From Sphagnum compactum (Eukaryota; Bryophyta; Sphagnopsida; Sphagnales): a stretch of DNA of 64,000 bases. Below are positions 1 to 10,950 of this stretch, piece after piece (within the stretch, counting starts at the first letter, position 1; each line of letters opens with the position of its first letter). The stretch is taken from positions 6,386,001-6,450,000 of the forward strand of contig OZ234504.1 of assembly GCA_965153455.1 (NCBI GenBank), read 5' to 3'. Made by a program: the position numbers and the translations under genes. A model generated the notes under the pieces. It did no database searches, had not been told where the DNA came from, and saw only the letters and a list, made by a program, of their open reading frames with translations.

Positions 1-1180
1 GCGGGGGGAGGGACGAGAAAAAAAAGACAAAATTATCAAATATATTTGGTTGGTTTTGAGTGTGTAGTCAAAAATATAGACGCATGATTACAATTGTTTA
101 CTTCATATCCGGCTTTATAGCCAGTTTTGGCACAATCTTCTTGAGGAAGGTCGCCACATTTTGCTATGGATGATCCCCACTGTGGCGACAAACAAAAAAT
201 CTTAGAAAAATAAAATAAAAAACAACACTGCTAGGGACGACCAGGGGTAGGTCTATCCTGGCAACTACCTCCTTACTATGAGATAAATTGCCACATGATT
301 GTCTCTTCCATTCCATGGATGGATGACGGGACCCCCACCCCCAATAGAAAAAAGAAAAAATTTCTCCCTTTCCCCCTCTCCCCAAAACCCAAAAAAGGAA
401 AAAAATTGGCTGCACTGATTGCATACCGAACCTTCTTCAGTGCCTGCTTGAAATTTTTATTATGGGCCAACACCCCTTCATAATAGGATGGCTACCTATT
501 GTGTTATAGGGCAGAATGGGCAATTCCCTGAAAGAGTGGAGTTTTGCAATTTAAGAAGGGCCCGCGCCCTCCCCCCCACTCTTTGCCTTGGATGGATGAC
601 GGGACGGATGGTTAAGGTGCCGGTTATTATTGAGCAAAATGAGAATTCCCAAAATGCCAATAAATTTCAAGCATCCAGTGCCCAATATATTTTGGGCAGA
701 AATGATAAAAATCAGCATTTATAACTTTCCAAAGCAAGCTAAAATTTCCAAAATTGCCTGAATTTTTTTCAAGCATCTTAGAAAAAAAATCTCATGAATA
801 TTTCCGAGCATAGGATTTGTTGATTTCTCAAATTCTTCAGCAAAAATGAAAAAAAATCAACCTATATAATCTACCCAAAATATATTGGGCAGAATAAAGA
901 TTCTCAAACTAATGAATATTTTTCAAGCATTTTGAGAAATGTTTTTCAGGAATTTTTTAAAATGCCCAATTTTAAACCTAATTGTAAGCCTCAGTGCTTA
1001 ATTTTTGTTAATCTTAAGTCAAAACAATAAAAATATTTTAACCCAAGCCAAAATGGCAATTTTTAAAAATCCTAAGTCAAAATAATAAAAAGATTCTAAT
1101 CCTTAGGCCTAAATAGAAATTTTGTTAACAAAAAACTCGAATTGAAATTTTCTTTAAATTTAAAAAAAAAATGATTATGA
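1..1180. other. AT-rich intergenic sequence, no gene seen
   Basis: No open frame here reads like a conserved protein. The sequence is A/T-rich with homopolymer runs. The phrase GGATGGATGACGGGAC occurs near 314-331 and again near 590-606. It resembles the core of the minisatellite that follows at 1.3-2.0 kb, so these may be outlying diverged copies. Short stretches such as the repeated 'tattttgggcagaa' near 690 and 880 suggest further decayed repeats. Confidence 0.6.
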
Positions 1181-1290
1181 AATGACCCACCTTTGTGATG
1201 AAGATCCAATCCCTCCCCCGGACTGCACAAAATCAAAACCCACATCAATCCATCTTCTTCTTCTTGTTTTTTTTTGTCTTCTTCTTTTTC

Positions 1291-1979
1291 CTGGCATCCC
1301 CACTTTCCACAACAATGGAGGAAGACGGGACGGCCGGACACCACCGCAAGAGGACAACCTTTTTCTTCTTCCTGGCATCCCCCACTTTCCATACCTTTGA
1401 CTAACGGTTCTCCAAAATCAAAGAACTCATATTGACCCTTGACCAACTATTTTCAAAAAAATCATGTACAACAATGGAGGAAGACGGGACGGCCCGGACA
1501 CCACCGCAAGAGGACAACCTTCTTCTTCTTCCGGGCATCCCCCACTTTCCACAACAATGGAGGAAGACGGGATGGCCCGGACACCACCGCAAGAGAACAA
1601 CCTTTTCAAAAAAATCATGTACAACAGTGGAGGAAGATGGGACGGCCCGGACACCACCGCAAGAGGACAACCTTCTTCTTCTTCCCGGCATCCCCCACTT
1701 TCCACAACAATGGAGGAAGACGGGACGACCCGGACACCACCGCAAGAGGACAACTTTCTTCTTCTTCCTGACATCCCCCACTTTTCACAACAATGGAGGA
1801 AGACGGGACGGCACGGACACCACCGCAAGAGGACAACCATGCAAAGCTGAGTTGCATGCTGCTGCCATCCGTCCTCCTCCTCTTCCATCATGAGATTCTT
1901 CCGGGATGAAGAACTTAGATGGATGGAAGATGGGACGGATGGATGCAAAGGACGACCGGACACCACCGCAAGAGGACAA
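1291..1979. repeat. 83-bp GC-rich minisatellite (about 7 copies)
   Basis: The unit reads acaatggaggaagacgggac, then ggcccggacaccaccgcaag, then aggacaacc and a pyrimidine tail ending in a ggcatcccccactttcc-like segment. Unit starts lie near 1312, 1471, 1554, 1624, 1707 and 1790, with a worn copy at about 1923-1979. Spacing is 83 bp, or 159 bp for a skipped unit. One interval is only 70 bp, where the pyrimidine tail is replaced by 'ttttcaaaaaaatcatgta', which also precedes the 1471 copy. Long open frames on both strands come from the repeat phase (83 is not a multiple of 3) and do not look like a gene. Confidence 0.9.
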
Positions 1980-2786
1980 AACCTACGATATTATATATAT
2001 GAGATAGGATCAAGATGCAAATGTAGTAAAAAATTATTTATATCCAATACACAGTGGTAAACTATGTATGAAAAATTTTAAAATTTAAATTATGGACCAA
2101 CACATGAATTTCATGTGTCACATGCAATCCTTGGAAAAGGATTTGTAATTTGGCACGGCTCCTTTAATTGTGTTTTCACTATATGTTGTTTCAAATTATA
2201 TTAAGTTCCTTATCCTTGTTGTTTAAATCACCTAATTTGATTTTTTCTACAATTAAGTTATTACTAGTGGGTGCCCGTGACCTTTGGCCACTGTGAAGTT
2301 TCGTGTTTTTATTTTTTCTATTCTTATTTTGTCTATTTTCATTTTTTTAAAATGTATTTATGTATTTTTTATTGTTTCTTTTTTTAAAAAAATAATTTAA
2401 CCCGTTGATCTCCCCATGCTGGCAAATTTAACCAAATGTGTTCAAATCGGTTACAAAAACAATTTTCATTAGTTCAAGTCCTTTTGCTTTTCTAATCATC
2501 AATGTTAAAATCCTGGTCAATTTTCAAAAAGAATGGTGCACATTTGGTAAAAAAAAAAATGTTTGAAAATGTAATGAAAATACTTTGACATACAAATAGT
2601 TAAAAGGCAAAATAACAAACAATACCTTGATCCAATTGTTTTTTTCATAAAATTTTCAATTTGTTTTTTTATGTTGCGAAACGTTTGCAGTTTGCACCCA
2701 AAAAACCCCATAAACACAGAACCCCCTAGTAGCCTATATGAAGGGAAAGCAAAAAAAAAAACAGTAAACCAGTTCCAATTTGAAGA
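1980..2786. other. AT-rich intergenic sequence, no gene seen
   Basis: The sequence is A/T-rich with poly-T and poly-A runs (for example around 2340-2400 and 2550-2560). I recognise no coding frame, RNA gene or repeat family in it. Confidence 0.5.
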
Positions 2787-4119
2787 GTGAAGAGCGAACA
2801 CACGAAGGGAAAAAACAATAGAGCCATTTTGTCAGTCACTTCTATTCCCTTCGCTTCCATTTCTTATTCGCTTTCATTGCCAAAACGTTTCGCACAAATC
2901 GGACGTTTCCAACCGAGGAAACGGGTCGTACCCCGGGAGGAAGAAATCGGAGCGGATTGGACGCGGCTCGATCGGACGCAACCAAAACCAAAACGACAAA
3001 TGTGAGATTTGTTTCAAACGGAGATGGAAATCGGACTCCTCTCTCTCTCTCGTTCGTGTCTTTAGTTGTCGTGTTCTTTGGACTTAGTTAGCCGTGTGTG
3101 GGGTTTTTTCCCCTTACTGGCGCTTTGAATCCAACAGGAGGGAGGGAGTAGAGTATCCGAAGAGGCAAGCAAAATTTCGTCATCTTTTCCTGTGTCTGCG
3201 AGCAATGCAAAGATTTGACTAGCCAGGGAATTGGTGGCATGATTTGGAACAACTAGGGATTCTTTGCCTGTGTTTCTCAGTTTGGCTTGTTGTTGCTCGG
3301 TACGCCTTCTCTCTGTTTTGAGAAGTTTTTTACGGGTTTGGATTTTTGTTTGTTTGTGAGTGAGTATATATGCAGCGGCTCGACTTTCTCAAGTATGGCA
3401 CTCGGCAAGATGCTAAAATTGCGTATGCATCTGAGATGACGCAGTAGGAAGGAGTATTAAGGGTTAGGTTGTTTTGCATAAATGCGTTCGCTCTTTCCTC
3501 TGCGTCATCTAATGTCGAAGAATGCTATAGCCACATTAAAGATGGTTAGAAAGCTCGGAGCAGAGCAGTATCTAAATGATTCTGGATGCTCAATCGATCT
3601 TTGCTCATTGGAATGTCGCTCTAAGGAGATCTTCAGTCCGTGTCCATCAATGCAACTTAACTGGTCTGACCTCCCGTCCGTTGGGAGCTTCTGCATCATC
3701 CAGAGGAAGATGACATTTCATTTCTCTCTCTCTCTCTCTCTCGCTCTCGCTCTTTTAATGAACACACTTTTGCCTCGATCTTCCTTTTAACGCTGTCTTG
3801 AACATTATATTGCCAATGGACTCTGAATCCTTCTGCAGCCTTTGTTAACTGATTGATAAACCAGAAACCTCACAAAGGAGATTTGGAATGTAGATGCAGT
3901 GTCAAGCGTTCTTGTCCAGTGTCATTGTCATTTGTAGTGCAGATTTGTGTGCAGAAAGCAAATTATACTGCTGTGCATGTGAAGTGACAATTTTTTGTTT
4001 TTGGTGACTTAAAGCTCTGTGAAAACTGATTCGCCATACTATTTTGCTGTGTTTGTGAGTTTGCAGTTTGGTTGGAGAGGAAAGGGGTTGGAAGGCAGAC
4101 AGCTTAAGGGATTGGAGAG
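2787..4119 (+). promoter_or_regulatory. PDX1 promoter and 5' leader region (inferred)
   Basis: GC content rises here relative to the AT-rich flank, as expected near a plant promoter. A TATA-like run (tatata) lies near 3365-3370. A (CT)n tract lies at 3724-3742; such tracts are common in plant 5' leaders. A polypyrimidine-poor but acceptable 3' splice site (ttgcag) ends at 4066, 54 nt before the PDX1 ATG, so a leader intron is possible. The 102-codon frame at 3482-3790 has no family resemblance and probably lies in the leader or the leader intron. All of this is inference; no transcript evidence is visible. Confidence 0.4.
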
Positions 4120-5244
4120 ATGGAGACTGGTAATGGAGTGGTGGCAGTGTATGGGAATGGAGTGCTGTCAGAGAATAGCAAGAAGGCAACCTATGCTGTG
4201 AAGGTGGGGCTGGCCCAGATGTTGAGGGGTGGAGTGATCATGGATGTAGTGAACGTGGAGCAAGCTCGGATTGCAGAGGAGGCAGGAGCTGTAGCAGTGA
4301 TGGCGCTGGAGCGTGTGCCAGCAGATGTCCAGGCAGAAGGTGGTGTTGCAAGGATGAGTGACCCTGGACTCATCAAAGAGATCAAGAAGGCTGTCACCAT
4401 CCCTGTGATGGCAAAGGCAAGAATTGGTGAGTTTGCCCTTGGATTTTGTCCTGATTCTGGTACCTGCTTAGTTTGCCAGTTTACCAGATGGGAAAAGCCT
4501 CTTGTGCACATCCCCCTGTTTGGTGGAATAAAGATGATTTGAGTTTTTGACTCTCCATTCTACATATTAAGACAGCAGGTTAATTCAATCTTTGTTACTT
4601 GGTGTGTGTGGGCAGGTCATTTTGTGGAGGCTCAAATCTTGGAGGCCATTGGTGTGGACTATATTGACGAAAGTGAGGTTCTAACCCCAGCTGATGATGC
4701 ACATCACATCAACAAGCACAACTACAGGATTCCATTCGTGTGTGGTTGCTGCAATTTAGGTGAGGCACTGAGGCGCATAGCTGAGGGTGCTGCCATGATC
4801 CGAACAAAGGGAGAGGCTGGCACTGGGAATGTTGTTGAAGCGGTGAGGCACACCAGGTCAGTCTTGGGTGAGATCAGGAGGTTACAAACATTGGATGAAG
4901 ATGAGGTCTTCACCTTTGCAAAGGAGATTGAAGCCCCCTATGAGCTGACCAGGCAGGTAAAGCAGCTTGGAAGGCTGCCCGTGGTTAATTTTGCTGGTGG
5001 TGGTGTAGCAACACCTGCAGATGCTGCACTTATGATGCAATTGGGCTGTGATGGTGTGTTTGTGGGATCTGGGATTTTCAATAGTGGGGATCCTGCAAAG
5101 CGGGCACGTGCAATTGTGGAAGCTGTCACTCACTATAATGATTCCCATGTGCTTGCTGAAGTCAGCACAGGGATTGGAGAACCCATGGTTGGTATCAACC
5201 TCAAGAACAAGCAGGTGGAGCGATTTGCTGCAAGATCTGAGTAG
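4120..5244 (+). CDS. PDX1: Pyridoxal 5'-phosphate synthase, PdxS/PDX1 subunit
   Basis: Exons 4120-4426 and 4616-5244 join at GT-AG sites (attg|gtgagt, ggcag|gtcat) within a Gly codon. They give 311 residues, close to the roughly 309 of plant PDX1. The protein is a (beta/alpha)8 barrel that makes PLP (vitamin B6) from ribose 5-phosphate, glyceraldehyde 3-phosphate and ammonia supplied by PDX2, in a cytosolic dodecamer. Both catalytic lysines are visible: Lys99 in [10 protein letters not shown] and Lys167 in [43 protein letters not shown] and [12 protein letters not shown] give the rest of the barrel and the phosphate sites. The C-terminus ([11 protein letters not shown]) matches the family. 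Residue 148 reads Cys ([12 protein letters not shown]) where the plant sequences I recall have Arg. The start fits the family N-terminus (VVAVYGNG). The single intron directly follows the first catalytic lysine region. The PDX1 call is very secure. Confidence 0.97.
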
Positions 5245-6497
5245 TATTGTTGCAATTAGGCGTTGTTGTCTCATGAATGGATCACAGAGAGCACGAGGAT
5301 GATGCAGTATATGTTTTTCATGACTACAGACATGGTCTTCAGATTGGAAACGGAACAGGATTACTGGTCAGGTGCTTAAAGGGTTTTGAGGTGAATGATA
5401 GCACCTGCTTCTGAGCCTAGATTATCTCTATTCAAGAGTATGTGGATGAGCTGAATACTTTGTAAGTATGCGAAGGAGCAAGAGCAGACTATACTGTGAG
5501 GAAGATCCTGTGTTAGACAAATGATCTGGCCAGTGTGTTCCTGAAAGGAACTGCACATATTCCTCACCCAATTTTGCTGTCAATAGCCACATTTTGTGTT
5601 CCACTCACTCAGTTTTTGCTCCTCCATTACTATGGGTTTCCTTTTGTCTACGGTGTTGGGGAGGAAAGAAATTTCTGCATATGTTGATAGGAGTTGAGTT
5701 TTCAAACGCTATTTATCTTTAGCTACTATGTATACCTGTTCAGCAAACTTCAATGACTGGGAAGAGGCTTACAGTTAGGAGCTCACAAGTTTTCGCTCTC
5801 AACTTCAAAGAGCTAATGTACAACTGTCAGCTGTGCACTAGCCCATCTGTGCTAAAGTATAGTAAACTTCCTCAAACTGTGGAATGGGTGCTGAGGGAAT
5901 GAGGCAATTCTAGCACAGGATGATTGCTATCAAAAGCTGCAAAATCTTTCTGTATTGAAGTTTGAGGTCTACCTTAAAGAGCCAAACCCTTTGTTTTATG
6001 TGTCAGTGTAATGTTTCTACATGCATCCACATGCTTGCATGATTTGCATCTGAATTCTTCAACATCAGGATAACTTCATAATCACTGCAAATAGAATTCT
6101 TATGTGAACTTTAAGTAGTCCACAATTCCATGAGTCAAGGATGGTGCGGTTCTGCCAAATCAAGAGCAAGTTGTTTCACAACCACTGACTCAATACTGAC
6201 CAGATCAATGTCAATTGAAAATTGCAAACCATACAAATGAATGGTTTAGTTGCAGCACTACATAGCCTCAGGTCTATTCAGGAGGCATACTGGTTATGCA
6301 ACACCACCAATTTCATCATCATCAGAAGAAAAAAAATAGTGAAATGTTACAGCAATCAAGCTTATGCTAAGATTCGTCAACACGGAACTCCTAGAACGAG
6401 CAGAACCGAAGTGTGCTTGAATGACGCCCTATGAGTCAGATCCCCGATGAATTGGACACGAGAGAGAGAGAGAGAGTACCCAAATAGCCTCGGTTTC
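5245..6497. other. PDX1 3' flank and intergenic sequence
   Basis: The 3' untranslated region of PDX1 must lie in the first few hundred bases. I see no clear canonical AATAAA near the stop, so its end is not placed. A (GA)n run of about 17 bases sits at 6460-6476, just beyond the stop of the small minus-strand gene that follows. No other coding frame looks real. Confidence 0.5.
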
Positions 6498-6875
6498 TTA
6501 ACGAGATACTGTGATCGGGGATGACTGGCTTCCTGCTGTGGCGTCTGCAGCTGTTGCTGATACGCCAGTCTTCACATCAGCAGAGGATGCTGGAGACGAT
6601 GCTGCGCGCGGCGCTGCTGATTCTCCTGCTCATCCACCATCACCATCACGGCAAACACCTTGGTATGTAAACAATCTCAAAGTTATAGAAGTGGTTGGGT
6701 ACTTCGATACAGAAACCTCTAAAGATGTAAAACAGTAAAGGTCAGAATCAAAGACGATCCATGAAAACCCCGTCTCTTGATGAGAGAACATACCTGAGGA
6801 CAATATTGCAGAGATAGGCGGCAATCCACGACGGTTCGGAAACTTGATAAGCGGAATACGCCGAACAAGCACCAT
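6498..6875 (-). CDS. Putative mitochondrial KGD4/MRPS36-like small protein
   Basis: Exon 1 (6875 down to 6794) encodes 27 residues beginning MVLVRRIPLIKFPNRRGLPP, then a GTATGT donor. Exon 2 (6625 down to 6498) follows a gagcag acceptor in matching phase and ends in TAA, giving 69 residues. The basic N-terminus with IPLIKFPNRR resembles KGD4/MRPS36 (the human version has TPLIRFPDRR), a small subunit that anchors E3 to the 2-oxoglutarate dehydrogenase complex in mitochondria. The second exon is Ala/Ser-rich (ESAAPRAASSPASSADVK), like the linker of that family. The conserved C-terminal segment of the family (roughly L-S-x-E-E-I-...-G-G) is not visible. So either a third exon was missed, the gene is truncated, or the call is wrong. 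Upstream (plus-strand higher coordinates) lies a GT/CT microsatellite, presumably in the leader. Confidence 0.45.
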
Positions 6876-6886
6876 AACTGCAACCT

Positions 6887-6888
<2 letters not shown>

Positions 6889-6946
<58 letters not shown>
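6889..6946. repeat. Compound (GT)n(CT)n microsatellite
   Basis: An uninterrupted run of about 16 GT units is followed by about 13 CT units. It begins 14 bp upstream of the start codon of the small minus-strand KGD4-like gene, where it would lie in the leader as (AG)n(AC)n. Confidence 0.97.
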
Positions 6947-6950
<4 letters not shown>

Positions 6951-7186
6951 GTGTCTCTGTCGTCTCAACGCAATCCGTCTTCTGGATCGATCGTCAAGAA
7001 AGCAAGCAATGAATGTGATCCTTGTTCATCTTCCAAGCCATATAACCTTATCTTCTTCCATACTTTGAGCATTCTCCACCGCAGTAAATTTGTTGGGTGT
7101 TGCAAATCTCTGGATGTGCATGTGTGTAGAGTCTACAGTCTACACATAGCAGAGCAAACAATGCAAGGAATATTGGTGGGCACAGA

Positions 7187-7218
7187 CAGAGAGAGAGAGA
7201 GAGAGAGAGTGTGTGTGT
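7187..7218. repeat. (GA)n(GT)n microsatellite
   Basis: About 11 GA units run directly into about 4-5 GT units. It is a second compound dinucleotide repeat within 300 bp of the first. Confidence 0.95.
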
Positions 7219-7264
7219 GAGAACAAGCTTTGCAATAAGATCATGTTTTTATAACACCATTAAT

Positions 7265-7437
7265 GTCAAGTATTTACTATAGAACATTAGTTTCCCACAT
7301 GATTTTTTCATGTAATTTTTCATCGTCAAGTATTTATTGCAGAATATTAGTTTTTCATAAGATTTTATCCATAATTATCCATTGTCAAGTATTTGTTTCA
7401 TATATTAATTTTTCATAGGATTTTAGTCGTTAATGTC
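7265..7437. repeat. Tandem repeat, three copies of about 60 bp
   Basis: Copies begin with gtcaagtattt at 7265, 7325 and 7384. Each continues with an AT-rich segment containing 'attagttt' or 'attaattt' and a ttttcat-like block. Spacing is 60 and 59 bp. Copies have diverged by point changes and small indels, so the array is old. Confidence 0.85.
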
Positions 7438-10400
7438 CCGGGACAAAAAGCCATTCGGATGCGAGTGCTGTGGGCGAATGCAGAGAATACTATATGGGGG
7501 AAGGTGATGGTTTAATAAGATTTTATTTTACTGTTGATTTATATTCATGTTTTGTTGGTGACTTTGTTGGTTTCAATAGTGTTGGGTGTTTTGTGTAGCG
7601 TTGGATCATTGTTCCTTTCTTAACTATTGTGATGTAATTGACAAGTGACATTGCATCATGCATAACAAGATGGAGCCAAGAATGGTGGTCATCCATACAA
7701 ATTCAAGCATGATGGGTTGATTATGTATTTTTGAATTGTTCATTAGAGCATGCCCATTGGTAGCCATCTATCAATGTTTAGCACATCTAGTGTGCACTCT
7801 TTAGTTTCTCCCCCATCCCCACCCATGGAGGTTTGTCTTTGTGGAGTGCGCTCTCATAGGGTGCATGTATAATGCATGTATATGGATATGGGTGAATGTG
7901 GATAAACGAAATGCATCCATGTTTGGAAAACAATAATTTTCGTGTGGAAATGGCATCCAATCATGGGTAGGATAGAAGACATTCACATAGAGACAATGGG
8001 CATAGATGTCATGTGAAATCACATGCATTTGATCCAAATATTGTTAATACCCATATGACAATATGATAATAGACGTCTAAAAATATTGAAACAAACATAT
8101 ATTTCCCTAAATTGCAATAAAATGGGAAGACCAATTATTGGTTTAGTCAATGTGGCAATTGACCCTATTAAGATATTGAAATTTAGAACTCACTAAATCA
8201 AGTGATAGTGAGGACGTTTTATGCAAGAGCTAAAAGTTCAACCTAGTATGAATAACATGGATGAATGAACACTTGAATGAATGTCATTTCAACAATTGGT
8301 GAATGATATTTAATAGGTTGGATGGAATGAATGAATGCATGAAAAAAGCTTAAATCAAACCACAATTTGAAAAAAAAACTATAAATTTTCAACTTTTATA
8401 CACCTCCAATTGATCAAGATGCTAGTATCTAGCTAGATGCCACAATCTTATTTAATAAAGTTAAAGTCCAAGAGACTATGGGAGTACTGGGTGTGGTTGC
8501 CATGGCTTGTTAAGAAAACACCATCAATTAAATTATGAATTGTTTTAGAAGTACACAACAACACAATGGCACATGTTTGGAAATCCATTAATGTGGTAGT
8601 ATGATTGACAACAAACCACAAGCAAAAGCAACAAAACAACTATTTGAACCATTCAAGCCATCCAATGTTACAACAAAGTTTCGATATTTATGGAAAGCAC
8701 CCCAAAAAATGGCAGTTTTGCTTGTATTTTTGAAGCGTACTTGTCACAAATACATGAATTTATGTGAAGGTGCATTTTGTAACTGAAGGTAGAATCTTTT
8801 TAAAATGGTAAAAAACAAGCTACAAATCAATCTCTAATCAATGTGGAGAGAAGAAGCTCAAGACAATGACAACTAACAACATATGCATCATAGAAACACA
8901 TGTTTGAATTGCCAAAACCATATCATTCAATATCAGAGTTGGAATCCCAAACTTCATGGTAAAACCCATATTGTAAATTACCAAGACCTTGGTGAGAATC
9001 ATCATAATGGAAAGAAGGAGACAATTGTGCAACATAGGCATCAACAAAAGCTACTACATAAATGGGAAGTTAAGGGCTCCTAGAAGGACTTTGAACAAAT
9101 CCATCCTTGCAAAAAAACAGTCAAATTTTTGTGTGCAATGGTGTGGTGCTACACACAACATGCAAATTAGAACATATGACATCTATTTTTCCATGTAATT
9201 GAAGGTTGACAAATTTAGAATACATTCACTTTAAAAATAGATCATGATGACCTTGCTTTATTATCAAGCACACTTCATCATCCTCAAACATTTGGTTGTC
9301 AACATCATGACCACCAACAATGTCTTTGTCAAGGTGGTCATTGGCCAATGGTTTGAAAACATGGTCAAATATTCCCTTGTTTCCTTCCAATACAAGGTGA
9401 AAGCATGGTAAAATCTACACAAAAAATAATGTGAGCAACAATATATTGGGGTCCCTAAATAAATGGACTAATAAGTAAATGATTTTATGGGGACAATAAA
9501 TTTTTTTTGGGTACATTATTTCTTAACTCTTATTTGCATGGACTTCAAAAGCTAAAATGTCATAATCATGTTTTTTTTTAACTACTTGCAAGTACTTGAA
9601 TTGCACCTAAAATTTGTGATAGTTTGAAAAATAAAGTTCAAGTACTTGAAAATACGTCAAATGTTTTTGCAAATATTTGAATTTTTTTTAAAGCACCTCA
9701 ATATCGATGTGGTGAACATTCCAATATAAATTTTTGGTTGATTGAGTTTGTTTTCATAACTAATATCATCCCTAACCCATAAAAAATGACATAATTATTG
9801 GGGATATTATTGGGGTATTTTTCAAGTTCAAATGATATGACACAAGTTGTTTTGAAATCTAAAGGGAGGCTAGAGATGCCCATGAAAAATAACTAAAAGT
9901 TTCATTTGTTTTAAAATACTAGAAGAAGGTTAAAATTTTGAAAGATCTTTATTTCGTGTTTTCAAAATTTTAAAAATAAATATATACAAAATATCTTGTT
10001 ACGCCCAAAAATATGCTTGTTTCCATTATGACAAGTATGAATGGATGTACCTACCATGAAAAAACAAGTTTGTAAATTCCACCAAAAATACCCATACCTC
10101 AAGAAATGAATGGGAAAGAATGCAAACATACATGTATTAACAATCAAGTCTACAACAACATCTCTAGAAACACAACAAGCTTGAATGAATGTGGACATAA
10201 GGACAAAGTCCTTTTTTCTTGCTCCACACCATGGAACACCATTATGTTGACAAAGTTGGTTGTCCTAATGGATGTTGTTCATCAAGACATCATATGGCGT
10301 GACATGTAACCCATATTTGGATAACTTTTCATTTTCCTTCAACTTGAAGTCCTTGGGTTGTTTTGGTCTCTGTTGTAAGAGGAAAATGACCACACAAATA

Positions 10401-10609
10401 ACATGGTCTCATTCAACATAATTTGAAAACAAGAATAAAATAAAATTAGGATGACATTGGATGCATTAAAATGATTCAAGGACTTGAATGATATTCAACC
10501 ATACATGGAAGTTCACAAGGCCAAGTAACATGTACACAATAAGGAAAGCATGCACAAGGAACTCCAAGCAAAGAAACAAAACACAAGGTGTGACAATCAA
10601 CTAACTATC
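7438..10609. other. AT-rich intergenic sequence, no gene recognised
   Basis: I checked all frames by eye and found nothing that reads like a known protein. Local 'gaatgaatg' runs occur around 8260-8340, and 'caagtacttgaa' phrases recur around 9590-9660. The base composition and short chance frames suggest old transposon-derived DNA, but no family can be named. Confidence 0.5.
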
Positions 10610-10950
10610 TTAAAAGGATCTTGGGGATTTGGGAGCTTGAATCCAATGTTGACAACAAATCATTTTTTATGAATCTTGAAATTATTTCTAGAAAGGTATC
10701 CTAGGATATCCCTCAAAACACTTAGATCATCTAGGGAAAAGATAATAAGAGCTCCATCATTGTGCAACAAAAGGTTGTAGAAGGAAAACAAAACATTAAG
10801 AAAGTGTGGATTTTTTTCACTCCAAAGGGGAACAAAATTTGATGGAATAAAAAAGCTTGGGACATGCAACCCCACTAGAAAATCCATAATCACCAAGTTT
10901 GTTACCCCTCCAACATGATGTTTAACCTTGAAATAACTAGTGTAGCCCAC
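10610..10950 (-). pseudogene. Decayed methyltransferase-like coding remnant
   Basis: The minus strand keeps a 96-codon open stretch with protein-like text: GGVTNLVIMDFLVGL, then LLLHNDGALIIFSLDDLSV, then LRDILGYLSRNNFKIHKK. Past a TGA where Trp is expected, it continues FVVN and LPNPQDPFK. This order resembles motif IV followed by the later strands of Rossmann-fold N6/N4 DNA methylases: D-P-P-x, then about 45 residues, then 'DGALIIF', then a helix and 'F...K.WFVVN'. The expected Asp-Pro-Pro-aromatic motif reads Asp-Phe-Leu-Val, so any enzyme is dead or the family guess is wrong. It probably belongs to the same broken gene as the DGNHR segment at 13.0-13.65 kb on the same strand. Confidence 0.35.

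Noticed and set aside
1401-1980. Long open frames on both strands over the minisatellite (up to 179 codons)
   Set aside because: They arise from the 83-bp repeat read in successive frames. The protein text simply repeats the unit and resembles no family.
3482-3790. 102-codon plus-strand frame upstream of PDX1
   Set aside because: No motif or family resemblance; it ends in a run encoded by the (CT)n tract. More likely leader or leader-intron sequence.
6891-7220. Frames with Cys-Val and Leu-Ser runs
   Set aside because: They are translations of the (GT)n and (CT)n microsatellites.
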